DNA of 64,000 bases from Rufibacter tibetensis (GCF_001310085.1 NZ_CP012643.1:372001-436000); one strand, 5' to 3'. Shown: positions 42,551 to 52,385, numbered from the stretch's first letter. Translations and numbers: made by a program. The notes: a model not told the origin generated them from the sequence alone.

Positions 42551-43190
42551 ATTTTAGAAATTTGAACCCAAATTCCGCAACAGCTTATCTATCATATCAT
42601 TAGATAAATTTACTATTGTTTTATAGGCAGCAAATCCCTGGTTTTTCACCAAAGAATGATTTGCAATTAGCCATAAGGTTCAGTGATTTTAAACAGTTCG
42701 CACCGGCAATTACTATATGGAATTTACCGGTTTTAGAAAATTACGCGAGGGAGAAAGGGATAGTTGGAGAACCTCAATAATATAAGGGTATGCACTTAAA
42801 AAACCGTATTTACTCTAATCAACCTAAGTAATTAAGCCTCTTGCATGGTATTTTATGCATTATTTTCTAAAAACAACTAAAAAGCAGGTTTTAAGCTTAA
42901 GAGTAGCTTTGTGGAAATACCTCTAAATAAAATGAAATTAAAAAAGTGATTAGGTTGAGATTATGCTTCTGAAATAAATCAATCAAAAAATAGAAAACGG
43001 AAAATTTAACTAATTTTTTTTTTATTAAATTGACCTTAAAAGCAAAATCAGAAACAATTAAAAATAGATGCACGACTAATTAGGTAATAATTTACCCTAT
43101 GTTAGAACTGGAAGTATTACTTAATAGACTTAGTTATTTCAGCTTTTGTAAAAGTAAGCTTTAAGCCCATTTTCTAAAAGTACCTGAAAA
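42551..43190. other. AT-rich gap between the fusion enzyme and a histidine kinase
   Basis: About 640 bp, strongly AT-rich between 42780 and 43100, including an 11-base T run (43014-43024). It should contain the promoter of the fusion gene at its left end. No gene or hairpin was recognised. Confidence 0.45.
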
Positions 43191-44288
43191 TCAAGAACTA
43201 TGTTTGGGAAGGGTTATATAGAAAGTAGTGCCTTTATCCTCTTCGCTCTCTAAAGATATTTGCCCTTTATGCCATTCCACAATGGTCTTGATAATGGACA
43301 TGCCTAACCCAACAGATGGCTCACCTTTGAGCCCTGGGCGGCGTGCCTTGGTAAACTCCTCAAAAAGAGTTTCATGGTATTGTTTGGGAATGCCTATTCC
43401 GGTGTCGGCTACTTTTATCAGAATTTGATTTTCTTCCTCTTCCAGACTGACGGTGATGTTTCCACCGTCTGGTGTAAACTTGAGCGAGTTGGAGATAAGG
43501 TTACCAATAGCTTGCATAAACTTGATATCATCTACCTGTGCGTAGATTTCCTCCTTGTTGGCAGTGAAGTCAACCTGCACGTGTAACGTTTTTCCCTCTG
43601 CCCTTTTATACTCTACCATGACCTCTCTGAACTTTTCCACCAGATTCACCCGCCGGGTAATTACCTCTGTCTGGGAAGATTCCAGAAATTCCTTTTTCAT
43701 AAATTCCTGAATCAGGCGGGTTCCGTTCTGGCTGCTCTTGTCAATCAAGCGAATAATTTCCAAGGCATCTTCATCGGCTTTCTCTCCTAATTGATCTACC
43801 AGTAATTCTGCAAGGCTATGGATCATGCCCATAGGCCCAGCCAGGTCATGAGAAAGAATGTTTAGAACTGAATTCTTTTTGTTGGAGAACTTCTTGAGGT
43901 TGTCATTGTAGTTGCGCTGCACAGAGATGTCCTCGGCGTGCCCTATGATAAAGCGCTCTCCGGTGCTTTGTTCCAGCAACGTGGGGCGAAGACACACCCA
44001 CTGCTCTGTTTGCCCCGTCAACTTAATCCTAAACTCAACTTCCTGACAAATGCCAGGCTCCCTAACTTTTGTCAGGTTGTCTATCACATGGTTCTGGTCA
44101 TCGGGGTGAACCTGCTTCAGAAGGGCAGCAATATCTGACTGGCCGTTTTGCAGCTTGAAGATATTTCTGAAGGCGGGGCTTAGATACACGAATTTGTCTG
44201 AGCTTGTATCATAAGCAAACAAACTTAAACCAGTTTGCTCTAATAAAGCTTTACAGAACTCGTGAGAATTAATCATAAGAACAGGCAT
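43191..44288 (-). CDS. PAS-domain sensor histidine kinase
   Basis: A cytoplasmic kinase of 365 residues without membrane segments. A PAS domain (about residues 8-130, with FRNIFKLQNG and the PAC-type EQWVCLRPTLLE) is followed by HisKA with the H-box LSHDLAGPMGMIHSLAELL (His about residue 147). The HATPase_c domain has N, G1 and G2 boxes (NLISNSLKFTPDGG, VADTGIGIPKQ, GLGMSIIKTIVE). It is divergent from the kinase/regulator tandem at 44.5-49 kb. The SHDLAGP H-box differs from the SHDLRSP form of its neighbours, so it is not part of the recent duplication. Its partner regulator is unknown. Confidence 0.9.
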   Translation of the reverse strand: MPVLMINSHEFCKALLEQTGLSLFAYDTSSDKFVYLSPAFRNIFKLQNGQSDIAALLKQVHPDDQNHVIDNLTKVREPGICQEVEFRIKLTGQTEQWVCLRPTLLEQSTGERFIIGHAEDISVQRNYNDNLKKFSNKKNSVLNILSHDLAGPMGMIHSLAELLVDQLGEKADEDALEIIRLIDKSSQNGTRLIQEFMKKEFLESSQTEVITRRVNLVEKFREVMVEYKRAEGKTLHVQVDFTANKEEIYAQVDDIKFMQAIGNLISNSLKFTPDGGNITVSLEEEENQILIKVADTGIGIPKQYHETLFEEFTKARRPGLKGEPSVGLGMSIIKTIVEWHKGQISLESEEDKGTTFYITLPKHSS

Positions 44289-44480
44289 TCTGAAACGCTG
44301 TTATCCAAAAAGGCCGTTCCATTTTGTTAAATATACACTTAAAAGCAAATAAGAGTTTATCCTTAGCGCGTATTTATTCTGAAAGCCTGCGAGTTATACT
44401 TTTCAAGAAAGCAACCCGAACCTTCTATGAAGCTTTTAGTAAAAGGGATAAAAACGCACTATTAGCTGTGCTAAGCACTT

Positions 44481-45613
44481 ATGTCCCCTATTTATTCTGC
44501 AGACAGCATCAACTCCTTTTTTGTAAACCAGGTAAAAGATTACGCAATTTTCGCCACTGACACAAACGGCATCATTACCGCCTGGAACAAGGGAGCAGAG
44601 CGGTTGAAAGGCTACACCGAAGAAGAAATAATAGGTCAGTTTTATGGCATCCTGCACCCTGACGAGTACCAGGCAGCGGGTTACCCCGAAAAGGAGTTAG
44701 ATTCGGCTTTGCAAAACGGGTCTTTTGAAGCCGAAGACTGGCGCAAAAAGAAAGACGGGTCCTTTTTCTGGGCCTCCGTTACCCTTACCCCTATTTTGAT
44801 GAAAACGGAAAACACATTGGCTACACCAAAATAACAGGAGACCTCACCAAGCAAAAGGAACTGCGGGATAAACTGGCCGAGCGGCAGCAAGATGCCCTGG
44901 AGCGCAAAAACAATGAATTGGAAAGGATTAACCTTGACCTGGATAATTTCATCTATACCGCCTCCCATGACCTGCGCTCCCCTATCACCAACATAGAGGC
45001 CTTGATGAACTATCTGGAAGAGAAACTAAAGGAAGAAAACGCCCTTTCAGAAGAAACCAAAGAGGTCTTGCAGCGGGTAATGGACTCAGTGAACCGTTTT
45101 AAGCGTACTATTGAAGATCTGGCAGCAATCAGCCGGCTACAGAAAGACACCGTTGAGGAAGCCGCCGAGATTGTCACCAACATCAAAGACGTGTATGAAG
45201 ACATCATGGCTGACTTTGACTACCCTAACCAGAATGCCTGCTTTATCCAGACCGACTTCCAGGTACGTCAGCTCAACTTTTCTAAAAAGAACTTCAGAAG
45301 CATTTTATATAACCTCCTCAGCAATGCCCTCAAATACCAGGCAAATGAACGCGATTGTATTGTTCATGTGACTACCCATTTAGAGGAACCTTATGTGGTA
45401 TTACAGGTAAAAGACAATGGCCTTGGCATGAACCCCAGACAGCAGGAGCAATTGTTCACCATGTTCCGGCGCTTCCATGACCATGTAGAGGGCACTGGTG
45501 TGGGTCTTTTCATGGTAAAGCGGATAGTAGACAACGCAGATGGAAAGATTGAGGTGGAAAGCGAGGAAGGAGAAGGAACTACATTTAGGGTCTACCTTCA
45601 GGCTGCTATGTAA
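44481..45613 (+). pseudogene. PAS-histidine kinase interrupted by a single-base frameshift
   Basis: The first frame (44481-44834) encodes a PAS domain (TDTNGIITAWNKGAERLKGYTEEEIIGQ, PAC region WRKKKDGSFFWASVTLTPI) and then shifts at TTTT 44794-44797 into a wrong ending. Restoring one T gives FDENGKHIGYTKITGDLTKQKELRDKL, joining smoothly to the kinase part seen at 44918-45613 (H-box YTASHDLRSPITNIEAL, HATPase NLLSNALKYQ, DNGLGMNPRQQ). The repaired protein would be about 378 residues. The kinase half closely resembles the end of the kinase at 46261. The cause could be a true mutation, slippage in the T run, or a read error. The response regulator follows 44 bp later. Confidence 0.85.
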
Positions 45614-45657
45614 TTCCCTATTAGTCTAACACAAAGTATATTCAGTACCCTAGAGAA

Positions 45658-46089
45658 ATGCAGGAGCAGGACACAGCAGACGCAAAACCAGAGAAAGTAC
45701 AGAAGGCAGATAGTGTGATGGTAGTGGACGATGATGAAAACTGGATTTTCGTGTCTAAGATACTCCTGAAGAAAGCCGGCATAGGAAAGGAAATCATTAC
45801 TGCCAAAAACGGTCTGGAAGCGATTACCAAACTAAAGGACCTGGTGGCCGCAGAAGATAAAAAGCTACCTGACATCATCTTTCTGGACATCCGCATGCCT
45901 GTCATGGATGGCTTTGAGTTTTTAGAAGAAACTACCAAAACAGAAGCGTTAAACCTGAGCCAAACCAAGGTATACATCTGCAGCAGTTCGCTTAGCCCCG
46001 GAGACCAGGAAAGAGCCGCCCTGTACCCGGTAGCAGGTTTTCTTACCAAACCCCTTACCAAAGAGGTTCTCCAGGAAATTTTAAGGTAA
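45658..46089 (+). CDS. Single-domain response regulator
   Basis: A 143-residue receiver-only protein with no output domain. It has an acidic pocket VVDDDENW near residue 24, a phospho-acceptor Asp in IIFLDIRMPVMDGFEFL (about residue 77), the conserved Ser/Thr at YICSSSLSP, and Lys in FLTKPLTK. Such Rcp1-type regulators usually relay phosphate from a neighbouring kinase. It pairs with the frameshifted kinase just upstream and is closely similar to the regulator at 48622. Confidence 0.92.
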   Translation: MQEQDTADAKPEKVQKADSVMVVDDDENWIFVSKILLKKAGIGKEIITAKNGLEAITKLKDLVAAEDKKLPDIIFLDIRMPVMDGFEFLEETTKTEALNLSQTKVYICSSSLSPGDQERAALYPVAGFLTKPLTKEVLQEILR

Positions 46090-46260
46090 ACCTTTAACCA
46101 GGGTGTTACCAAAGCGGCACCTTAGCCTTGTTCCTTTACATTGTCAGGAGAATGAGAGAGGTTCTTCTTCAAACAATAGGTTTATTCCTGCCTCTACTTT
46201 TTCTGCAACGAAAGAGAGCACATTCACCACTCAGTTTTTTACTGCAGCCTAAGGAAGTAT

Positions 46261-48573
46261 ATGCTTAACGAGATTATAAGTGAGAGATCAGATTATGTGG
46301 TAGACTTTAAAGCAGTATTTGAAGCTCTTCCGGGAAGCTTTCTGATCATACAACCAAATCCCCCTCATTTCACCATTCTGGAAGGAAGCGATGACCTCTT
46401 CCAAACCGCTGGCCAGTCAAGGCATACTGTGTTAGGCAGAAGTGTGTTTGAGGCTTTTCCTGAGAACCCAGTGGTCTTAACGGCCACAGGCCCCTCCTCT
46501 TTAAGAAATTCTTTTCAGAACGTTCTCACCACCAAAATGACAGACCATATGCCCATTTTGCGCTATGACGTACTTGGAGCAGACGGTCAATTTAAAGAGC
46601 GGTACTGGTCTGCCTGCAACAAGCCAGTTCTGGGCAAAGACGGAGAAGTACTTTACATTCTTCATTCCACCTTTGATGTCACTGATCAGGTCCTTACCAC
46701 AAACAAAATAGAAGAAAGCGAATCCCGTTTCCGGCACATGGTAGAACAGTCGCCGGTGGCGTTTCTGTTAACCCGAGGTACTGATCTTATCATTGAGAGT
46801 ATCAATGCCCCCATGTTACGCCTTATGGGCAAAGAGACAGAAGCGGTCATTGGCAAAAAAATGGTAGAAGTTCTGCCAGAGTTAAAGGACCAGCCAATCC
46901 TGACCTTTGCCAAAAGGGTGCAGGAAACAGGTGAATCATTTTCAGGAATAGAAGTGCAGGTAGATCTCCTGAATGAGGATAAACTGAAAAAGCATTATGT
47001 CAATGTCTCCTACACGCCTCTGATTGAAAGCGGAAAAGTAACCGGGGTAATCCATGTGGCCCATGATGTGACGGAGCAGGTACAGGCCCGCCAGAAAGTA
47101 GAAGCCAGCCAGGAAGAATTGAAACGGTTCAAGTTCATGGCCGATCAGGCCCAGGACTCTTTAGTGTTAATGCGCGAAAACGGCACCTTTGCCTACCTTA
47201 ACAAAAAAGCCTTGGAAGTTTGGGGGTACTCAGAAGAGGAAGGGCAACAGCTGCGGGTGCCAGAGGTAGACCCCGTGTACCAGGAAGAAATGTTTTTACA
47301 ACTCTTTGCCAGGGCTCAGAAGGAAACCATTCCACAATTTGAAACCCTGCACAGAAGAAAAGACGGACACATTTATCCCGTAGAGGCCACCGTAGTAGGG
47401 CTTTTACTGAACGGAGAACCAAACCTGCTAGCAGTTACCAGAGATATTACCGCCCGCAAGGAAATGGAAGCTGCGCTGAAAGAAAGTGAAGAAAGGTTCA
47501 GGATTATGGCAGACGCAGCACCCAACATGGTGTGGTCCATCAATCCTCAGGCAGCCATCACGTATGTAAATTCCTACTTCCTTTCTTTCCTGGGTGTTTC
47601 CTATGATACCTTCTTACGAGACAATTGGCTTCCGTATGTGCACCCCGAAGACATAGAGAAAGCGAAACAAGCCCTGGCTGGAGCTATCCAGAACAGAGGG
47701 ATTTTCACCATAGAACACCGGATGCGGCGGCACGATGGCGTCTTCCGGTGGCTGTTTTCACAGGCAGCCCCCAGCTATCTGGCTAACGGGGAACTATACA
47801 GCTATGTAGGCTCCTCTATTGACATCACAGACCTGAAAGAGGCGGAAGAAGCCTTGGCCCAGAAGAATGCCCAGTTGGTACAGACCAATAACGACCTGGA
47901 TACCTTTGTGTACACCGCCTCCCATGACCTGCGCTCCCCTATCACCACAATTGAAGCCCTGATTGGTTTCCTGAAAGAAGAATTGACTGAGACGGCCTGC
48001 TTGAATGCCGACACGGAGAACATCATGAACCGGATCATCACGTCAGTTAGTAGGCTTCAACGCACTATTCAGGACCTGACCAACATAAGCAGGTTACAGA
48101 ATGCCAACCAGAAAAACCCCAAAGGAGAACCCATTGACGTACAGGAAGTGTACGAAGACATTAAGGCCGACCTGGTTTCTTCCAGCAACGTACCGCTTTG
48201 CCAGATCCAGACCGATTTCCAGGTACAACAACTTCACTTCTCTAAAAAGAACTTTAGAAGCATCTTGTACAACCTACTCAGCAATGCCCTCAAATACCAG
48301 TCCCCTGACCGGGATTGCACCATTCATATTCAAACCCGGATAGAAGATGATCAGCTAGTACTACAAGTAAAAGACAACGGTTTGGGCCTGAACGAACGCC
48401 AGCAGGAACAGCTGTTCACCATGTTCCGGCGCTTCCATGACCACGTGGAGGGCACTGGCGTAGGGTTGTTCATGGTAAAACGAATAGTTGAAAACAATAA
48501 CGGCAGAATTGAGGTTGATAGCGAAGAAGGCAAGGGAACCGAGTTTAGAGTGTACCTGCCGGTAGCTGAGTAA
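46261..48573 (+). CDS. Multi-PAS hybrid-less sensor histidine kinase
   Basis: A 770-residue soluble kinase without membrane segments. Four PAS/PAC units are visible (about residues 10-145, 150-280, 285-405 and 408-540); the second begins HMVEQSPVAFLLTRG, the third FMADQAQDSLVLMRENGTFAYLNKKALEVWGY and the fourth FRIMADAAPNMVWSINPQAAITYVN. HisKA carries the H-box YTASHDLRSPITTIEAL (His about residue 560). HATPase_c shows NLLSNALKYQ, DNGLGLNERQQ and GTGVGLFMVKRIVE. No receiver domain is fused; the regulator at 48622 follows after 48 bp. Ligands or cofactors of the PAS domains cannot be read from sequence. Confidence 0.92.
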   Translation: MLNEIISERSDYVVDFKAVFEALPGSFLIIQPNPPHFTILEGSDDLFQTAGQSRHTVLGRSVFEAFPENPVVLTATGPSSLRNSFQNVLTTKMTDHMPILRYDVLGADGQFKERYWSACNKPVLGKDGEVLYILHSTFDVTDQVLTTNKIEESESRFRHMVEQSPVAFLLTRGTDLIIESINAPMLRLMGKETEAVIGKKMVEVLPELKDQPILTFAKRVQETGESFSGIEVQVDLLNEDKLKKHYVNVSYTPLIESGKVTGVIHVAHDVTEQVQARQKVEASQEELKRFKFMADQAQDSLVLMRENGTFAYLNKKALEVWGYSEEEGQQLRVPEVDPVYQEEMFLQLFARAQKETIPQFETLHRRKDGHIYPVEATVVGLLLNGEPNLLAVTRDITARKEMEAALKESEERFRIMADAAPNMVWSINPQAAITYVNSYFLSFLGVSYDTFLRDNWLPYVHPEDIEKAKQALAGAIQNRGIFTIEHRMRRHDGVFRWLFSQAAPSYLANGELYSYVGSSIDITDLKEAEEALAQKNAQLVQTNNDLDTFVYTASHDLRSPITTIEALIGFLKEELTETACLNADTENIMNRIITSVSRLQRTIQDLTNISRLQNANQKNPKGEPIDVQEVYEDIKADLVSSSNVPLCQIQTDFQVQQLHFSKKNFRSILYNLLSNALKYQSPDRDCTIHIQTRIEDDQLVLQVKDNGLGLNERQQEQLFTMFRRFHDHVEGTGVGLFMVKRIVENNNGRIEVDSEEGKGTEFRVYLPVAE

Positions 48574-48581
48574 AAACCTGT

Positions 48582-48589
48582 TATCTTTG
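48582..48589 (+). promoter_or_regulatory. -7 element TATCTTTG before the second response regulator
   Basis: TAnnTTTG match 32 bases before the ATG at 48622 and just after the kinase stop. It could give the regulator its own transcript in addition to read-through from the kinase gene. No -33 element was confirmed. Confidence 0.4.
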
Positions 48590-48621
48590 CCTTACAAGTA
48601 GTCTATCATTACCCCTATAAG

Positions 48622-49053
48622 ATGGAGGAGCGGAAAGTAGCGGTCGCAAACCCTGAAAAATTGCAACAAATAGAAACGGTCATGGTGGTGGACGATGACG
48701 ACAACTGGATTTTCATTTCGAAAATCAATCTAAAGAAAGCCGGTGTAGGAAAGGAAATCATTACCGCCCGCAACGGCCGCGAAGCCCTCACCAAACTACA
48801 GGACCTTGCTGCCACCGGCGAGAAAAAGCTCCCCGAATTAATTTTTGTAGACATCCGCATGCCTGTAATGGACGGCTTTGAGTTTTTGGAGCAAATCACC
48901 CAGGAAGGTACAATAGATTTAGGCCAAAGCAGGGTATACATGTGCAGTAGTTCATTGAACCCGGCAGACAAAGAACGGTCATGCCAATACCCCATTGCTG
49001 GTTTCATTACCAAACCCGTTACAAGAGAAATTTTGCAGAGTATTTTAGGGTAG
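48622..49053 (+). CDS. Single-domain response regulator (paralogue of 45658)
   Basis: A 143-residue receiver-only protein with VVDDDDNWIF, phospho-acceptor Asp in LIFVDIRMPVMDGFEFL, YMCSSSLNP and FITKPVTR. Length and wording match the regulator at 45658 closely enough to indicate duplication of a kinase-regulator pair. It ends just before a long convergent terminator. Confidence 0.92.
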   Translation: MEERKVAVANPEKLQQIETVMVVDDDDNWIFISKINLKKAGVGKEIITARNGREALTKLQDLAATGEKKLPELIFVDIRMPVMDGFEFLEQITQEGTIDLGQSRVYMCSSSLNPADKERSCQYPIAGFITKPVTREILQSILG

Positions 49054-49064
49054 CATATTCAAAA

Positions 49065-49123
49065 ACACCTTCAAAACACAAAGAGCAATCCCTGAAGGAT
49101 TGCTCTTTGTGTTTTGAAGGTGT
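49065..49123. terminator. Bidirectional terminator between response regulator and rarA
   Basis: Perfect 27-bp arms (49065-49091, 49097-49123) with a 5-base loop between convergent genes. Confidence 0.88.
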
Positions 49124-49141
49124 AGATAGGAATTGCCCCTG

Positions 49142-50416
49142 CTAATACTTGTACCACTCGCCCCATTGGTTGCGCAGGTTTTTGCGCATCTCGTTTTCGC
49201 GGGCGTTGTTGCCGGGGTTGAAGAATATGGTGCCTTTCAATTCATCGGGCAGGAAATCCTGGGGTACAAAGCTGCCTTCGTAATCATGGGCATATTTGTA
49301 TTCATTTCCGTAGCCAATTTCCTTCATGAGCTTAGTAGGTGCGTTGCGCAAATGCAACGGTACCGGTGGACTTCCCTGCTCCCGCACATACGCCCGCGCA
49401 TTCCTGATGGCTTTATACGCCGCGTTGCTTTTGGGCGAAGTAGCCAGGTAAATAGCCGTCTGCGAAAGCAGGATGTCGCACTCGGGGTACCCGATAACCG
49501 TCACCGCCTGAAAACATTCGCTGGCCATGATCATAGCCGTTGGGTTGGCATTGCCAATATCTTCTGAAGCCATGATGAGCATGCGCCGAGCAATGAACTT
49601 AGGATCTTCCCCGCCTTCTATCATGCGTGCCAACCAGTACACCGTGGCATTAGGGTCTGAACCGCGCATAGACTTTATAAACGCCGAAATAATGTCATAA
49701 TGTGCCTCGCCGCCTTTGTCGTACAAGGCCAGGTTCTGCTGCGCAATCTGCTTCACCAAATCATTGGTGATCACCAGCTTTTCTTCCTTTCCGCTGCCGT
49801 CAATCACAATCTCCAGCAGGTTGAGCAGCTTGCGGGCATCACCACCAGAGATGGTAAGCAGCGCCTCATACTCCTGCACCTCAATGTTCTGCGTTTTCAG
49901 CACCTCATCTTCGGTGAGGGCCTTCTGCACCAATTCCACCAGTTCCTCTTTTTCCAATGATTTCAGGATGTACACCTGGCAACGGGAAAGCAATGCGGGG
50001 ATGACTTCAAACGAAGGGTTCTCGGTGGTAGCGCCAATCAACGTGACCGTGCCCTTCTCTACCGCGCCCAGCAAAGCGTCTTGCTGCGATTTGTTGAACC
50101 GATGGATCTCGTCAATGAACAACACCGTGCCCTGCCGTTTGCGCGCCTGTTCAATCACATCTCTGATATCTTTCACCCCGGCATTGATGGCGCTAATGGC
50201 CACAAACGGCACCTTCAGTTGGCCCGCAATAATGCCGGCCAAGGTGGTTTTACCCACGCCTGGTGGTCCCCAGAAGATCATGGACGGCACCATACCAGCT
50301 TCAATATAGCGCCGCAGCACGCCCTTGGGGCCTACTAAGTGTTTCTGACCGGCGTACTGATCCAGGTTGTGCGGGCGCATGCGCTCCGGCAAGGGGGCTT
50401 TGGTAGTTTGGAACAT
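49142..50416 (-). CDS. rarA: Replication-associated recombination protein A (RarA/MgsA)
   Basis: A 424-residue AAA+ ATPase related to clamp loaders, acting at stalled forks. Walker A is GPPGVGKTTL (near residue 52), Walker B is LFIDEIHRFNKSQQDALL, sensor 1 is IGATTENPSFE and the Arg finger lies in ALLSRCQVY. The C-terminal region (AHYDIISAFIKSMRGSDPNATVYWLARMIEGGEDPKFIARRM) is the MgsA tetramerisation part. The length is usual for the family. It is a single gene, convergent with the response regulator. Confidence 0.95.
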   Translation of the reverse strand: MFQTTKAPLPERMRPHNLDQYAGQKHLVGPKGVLRRYIEAGMVPSMIFWGPPGVGKTTLAGIIAGQLKVPFVAISAINAGVKDIRDVIEQARKRQGTVLFIDEIHRFNKSQQDALLGAVEKGTVTLIGATTENPSFEVIPALLSRCQVYILKSLEKEELVELVQKALTEDEVLKTQNIEVQEYEALLTISGGDARKLLNLLEIVIDGSGKEEKLVITNDLVKQIAQQNLALYDKGGEAHYDIISAFIKSMRGSDPNATVYWLARMIEGGEDPKFIARRMLIMASEDIGNANPTAMIMASECFQAVTVIGYPECDILLSQTAIYLATSPKSNAAYKAIRNARAYVREQGSPPVPLHLRNAPTKLMKEIGYGNEYKYAHDYEGSFVPQDFLPDELKGTIFFNPGNNARENEMRKNLRNQWGEWYKY

Positions 50417-50675
50417 GGGAAGCAGATTTCAGGTACTAACGTTTCGCAGACTTAATATGCCGCGAAACAAAAGGCAATTTACTTTCTTTCCGGCACTGTT
50501 TCCCGGCCCTTCTATAGAAATCAGCTTAAAAGCAGCTTGCCCGGTGGTAACCTGCCAGATAGCGGGGCGTTACCCAGCGAGGTTCTTAGGCCCGCCCTAG
50601 ACAGATACCCTGAACTACCTGCTGTTGGCTCCGTATCCCTGAAAGGCATAAGCTCAGCCCTTAACCTCTTGAAGC

Positions 50676-51101
50676 ATGGAAACATCTGTAGCCGGACGCA
50701 CCCTCCTGAAAGCCGTAGCCGCCTTTACCACCGTAGGCGGTTTCCTGATGGACTGGAACAAAACCCACCTGTTCAACGACAACTGGACGCCGCACGCAAA
50801 GTTCCATGATGCCATGACCATTCTCACCGGAACCCTGTTAGGCTCCGGCAGCCTGTACCTGCTCCAGAAAAAAGACGGTGACCAAAACATGAACCTGAAA
50901 GCCGGTGCCCTCCTGCCCGCTATCTTCTACCTGGCCCAAGCGGGAAGCTTCACCTTTCCCGGCGCCAAAGGCATGGACGCCGAGTTCCCGGAGAAAATCC
51001 CCTCCGTAGGAAGACTCCGCCTGAATGAAGGGCCTTTTTCCTTGGTGATGCTGGCGGCTTTGGGAGCGGGGTATTTGTTGGCGAAAAAGGGATCTGAATA
51101 G
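50676..51101 (+). CDS. Small integral membrane protein, unknown function
   Basis: A 141-residue protein with about four hydrophobic segments (near residues 8-24, 44-62, 76-95 and 118-136) and no signal peptide. Conserved-looking polar motifs include DWNKTHLFNDNWTPHAKFHDA (residues 26-46), rich in His, Trp and Asp between the first two segments. It may belong to a DUF6640-like group, but I am not sure. It is a single gene between divergently read rarA and the YeeE genes. No function can be assigned. Confidence 0.65.
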   Translation: METSVAGRTLLKAVAAFTTVGGFLMDWNKTHLFNDNWTPHAKFHDAMTILTGTLLGSGSLYLLQKKDGDQNMNLKAGALLPAIFYLAQAGSFTFPGAKGMDAEFPEKIPSVGRLRLNEGPFSLVMLAALGAGYLLAKKGSE

Positions 51102-51137
51102 CTGTTTTTGGCTTGTTTTCAAAAAATTTGCCTCAAA
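51101..51137 (+). repeat. Dispersed intergenic palindrome, copy f
   Basis: GCTGTTTTTGGCTTG, core GTTTTCAAAAAAT, TGCCTCAAA. It begins at the stop codon of the small membrane protein gene. More degenerate than copies d and e. Confidence 0.4.
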
Positions 51138-51168
51138 GCAGGTTGGGCTTTTTTCCTTGTAAGGAAAC

Positions 51169-51582
51169 CTAATGTGGCAACCGGTTCCTTACGACTCCAT
51201 AGAAGTAAGTCCCTAAGAGGCCACCAGCAATGACTATCAGAATAGACCAGTACCCCTGCCCCAAATTCACAAACAAGGGTCCGGGGCATGCTCCCACCAA
51301 GGCCCAGCCTAACCCAAAGATAGTGCCGCCCATCAGGTAACGGGTAATCCCCTTTTCCTTAGGCTGGAAGGTGATGAGCTTCCCCTGTAGGTCACGGAGC
51401 TTTAACTTTTTGATCAGGAATACCGCTAATGCCCCCAAAATCACGGCCGTGCCTATAATGCCATACATGTGGAACGACTGGAACCGAAACATCTCCTGAA
51501 TACGGTACCAAGAGATAGCCTCTGACTTACTCATCACCACCCCGAACAGAATGCCCGTCAGGATATACTTCAATACTTTCAT
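51169..51582 (-). CDS. YeeE/YedE family (sulfur transport) protein, short subunit
   Basis: A 137-residue membrane protein with about four hydrophobic segments. The GWALVGACPGPLFVNLGQG segment (near residues 95-113) carries the conserved Cys of the YeeE/YedE thiosulfate-transport family. It is half the size of E. coli YeeE (TsuA) and is paired with the other half-sized gene upstream (22 bp gap); the two probably form one channel, as PmpA/PmpB do in persulfide-detoxification operons. It is the last gene of the sulfur locus. Confidence 0.85.
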   Translation of the reverse strand: MKVLKYILTGILFGVVMSKSEAISWYRIQEMFRFQSFHMYGIIGTAVILGALAVFLIKKLKLRDLQGKLITFQPKEKGITRYLMGGTIFGLGWALVGACPGPLFVNLGQGYWSILIVIAGGLLGTYFYGVVRNRLPH

Positions 51583-51604
51583 CTCTTTTTCTTTTAAGAA
51601 GTTT

Positions 51605-52165
51605 TTATGAAAACAGCAGCGGAAACACCAGGAACGTGGTCACCAATCCGCCAATGAAAAAACCGATGACAGCCACCAGCGAAGGCCACTGCAAATTGGA
51701 AAGCCCGCTGATGGCATGCCCAGAAGTACAGCCCCCCGCATATCGCGTCCCGAAACCAATGAGCAATCCGCCTACCAGCAATAACAGAAAACCCTGTACA
51801 CTTCCCAGCGCTTCCAAACTGAATAACTCTTGGGGCTGCAATCCCTGCGGAGCCGCAAAACCCAACTTCTGTAAGTCCTGGACAGTATCAGTTGAAATCT
51901 GAATGACCTCCCCGTTCTGCAAAAATTCCTGCGAAAGCCATCCACCCAGTACTGTCCCTACTAGAAACAGCAAATTCCAGCTTTGCGCTTTCCAATCGAA
52001 TTTAAAAAAAGGCACTCTTTTGCCGGCTCCACACGCCGCACAAATAATCCTGAAATTAGAGGAGAACCCAAACGAACTCCCGAAAAACAACAGCAGCACC
52101 ATCACCAACGCAATCACTGCCCCTGACACATACCATGGCCAGGGTTGTGAGATAAACTCTATCAT
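51605..52165 (-). CDS. YeeE/YedE family (sulfur transport) protein, long subunit
   Basis: A 186-residue membrane protein with hydrophobic segments near residues 12-31, 57-76, 115-135 and 158-183. The signature RYAGGCTSGHAISGLSNLQ holds the conserved Cys of the YeeE/YedE family; a further Cys pair lies in ICAACGAGKR. It is partner of the shorter YeeE protein 22 bp downstream and follows the MBL-rhodanese gene after 220 bp on the same strand. It likely moves thiosulfate or persulfide-type sulfur across the inner membrane. Confidence 0.87.
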   Translation of the reverse strand: MIEFISQPWPWYVSGAVIALVMVLLLFFGSSFGFSSNFRIICAACGAGKRVPFFKFDWKAQSWNLLFLVGTVLGGWLSQEFLQNGEVIQISTDTVQDLQKLGFAAPQGLQPQELFSLEALGSVQGFLLLLVGGLLIGFGTRYAGGCTSGHAISGLSNLQWPSLVAVIGFFIGGLVTTFLVFPLLFS

Positions 52166-52385
52166 CTAATTTGATTTTTAACTCAGTTTGATAAAAGAAA
52201 GCCTGCAAATGGATGCATCATAGCACCTCCCCAGCAAATCAATGGAGGGACAATCCCTTATGGCTGCCCTTCTAGGCATCTAATCCTTGTAACAATATTT
52301 ATTGGTAGTGCAAAAGAAAAGCACGTTATCTGAATGTCTCCTTTAAAGGGGGACGACCAAATACCTTAACTAATTAGTGAAATTC

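Noticed and set aside
50417-50675. Possible small gene between rarA and the small membrane protein gene
   Set aside because: Frames in this interval are short, lack start context and give sequence rich in Pro/Arg/Gly without family likeness.
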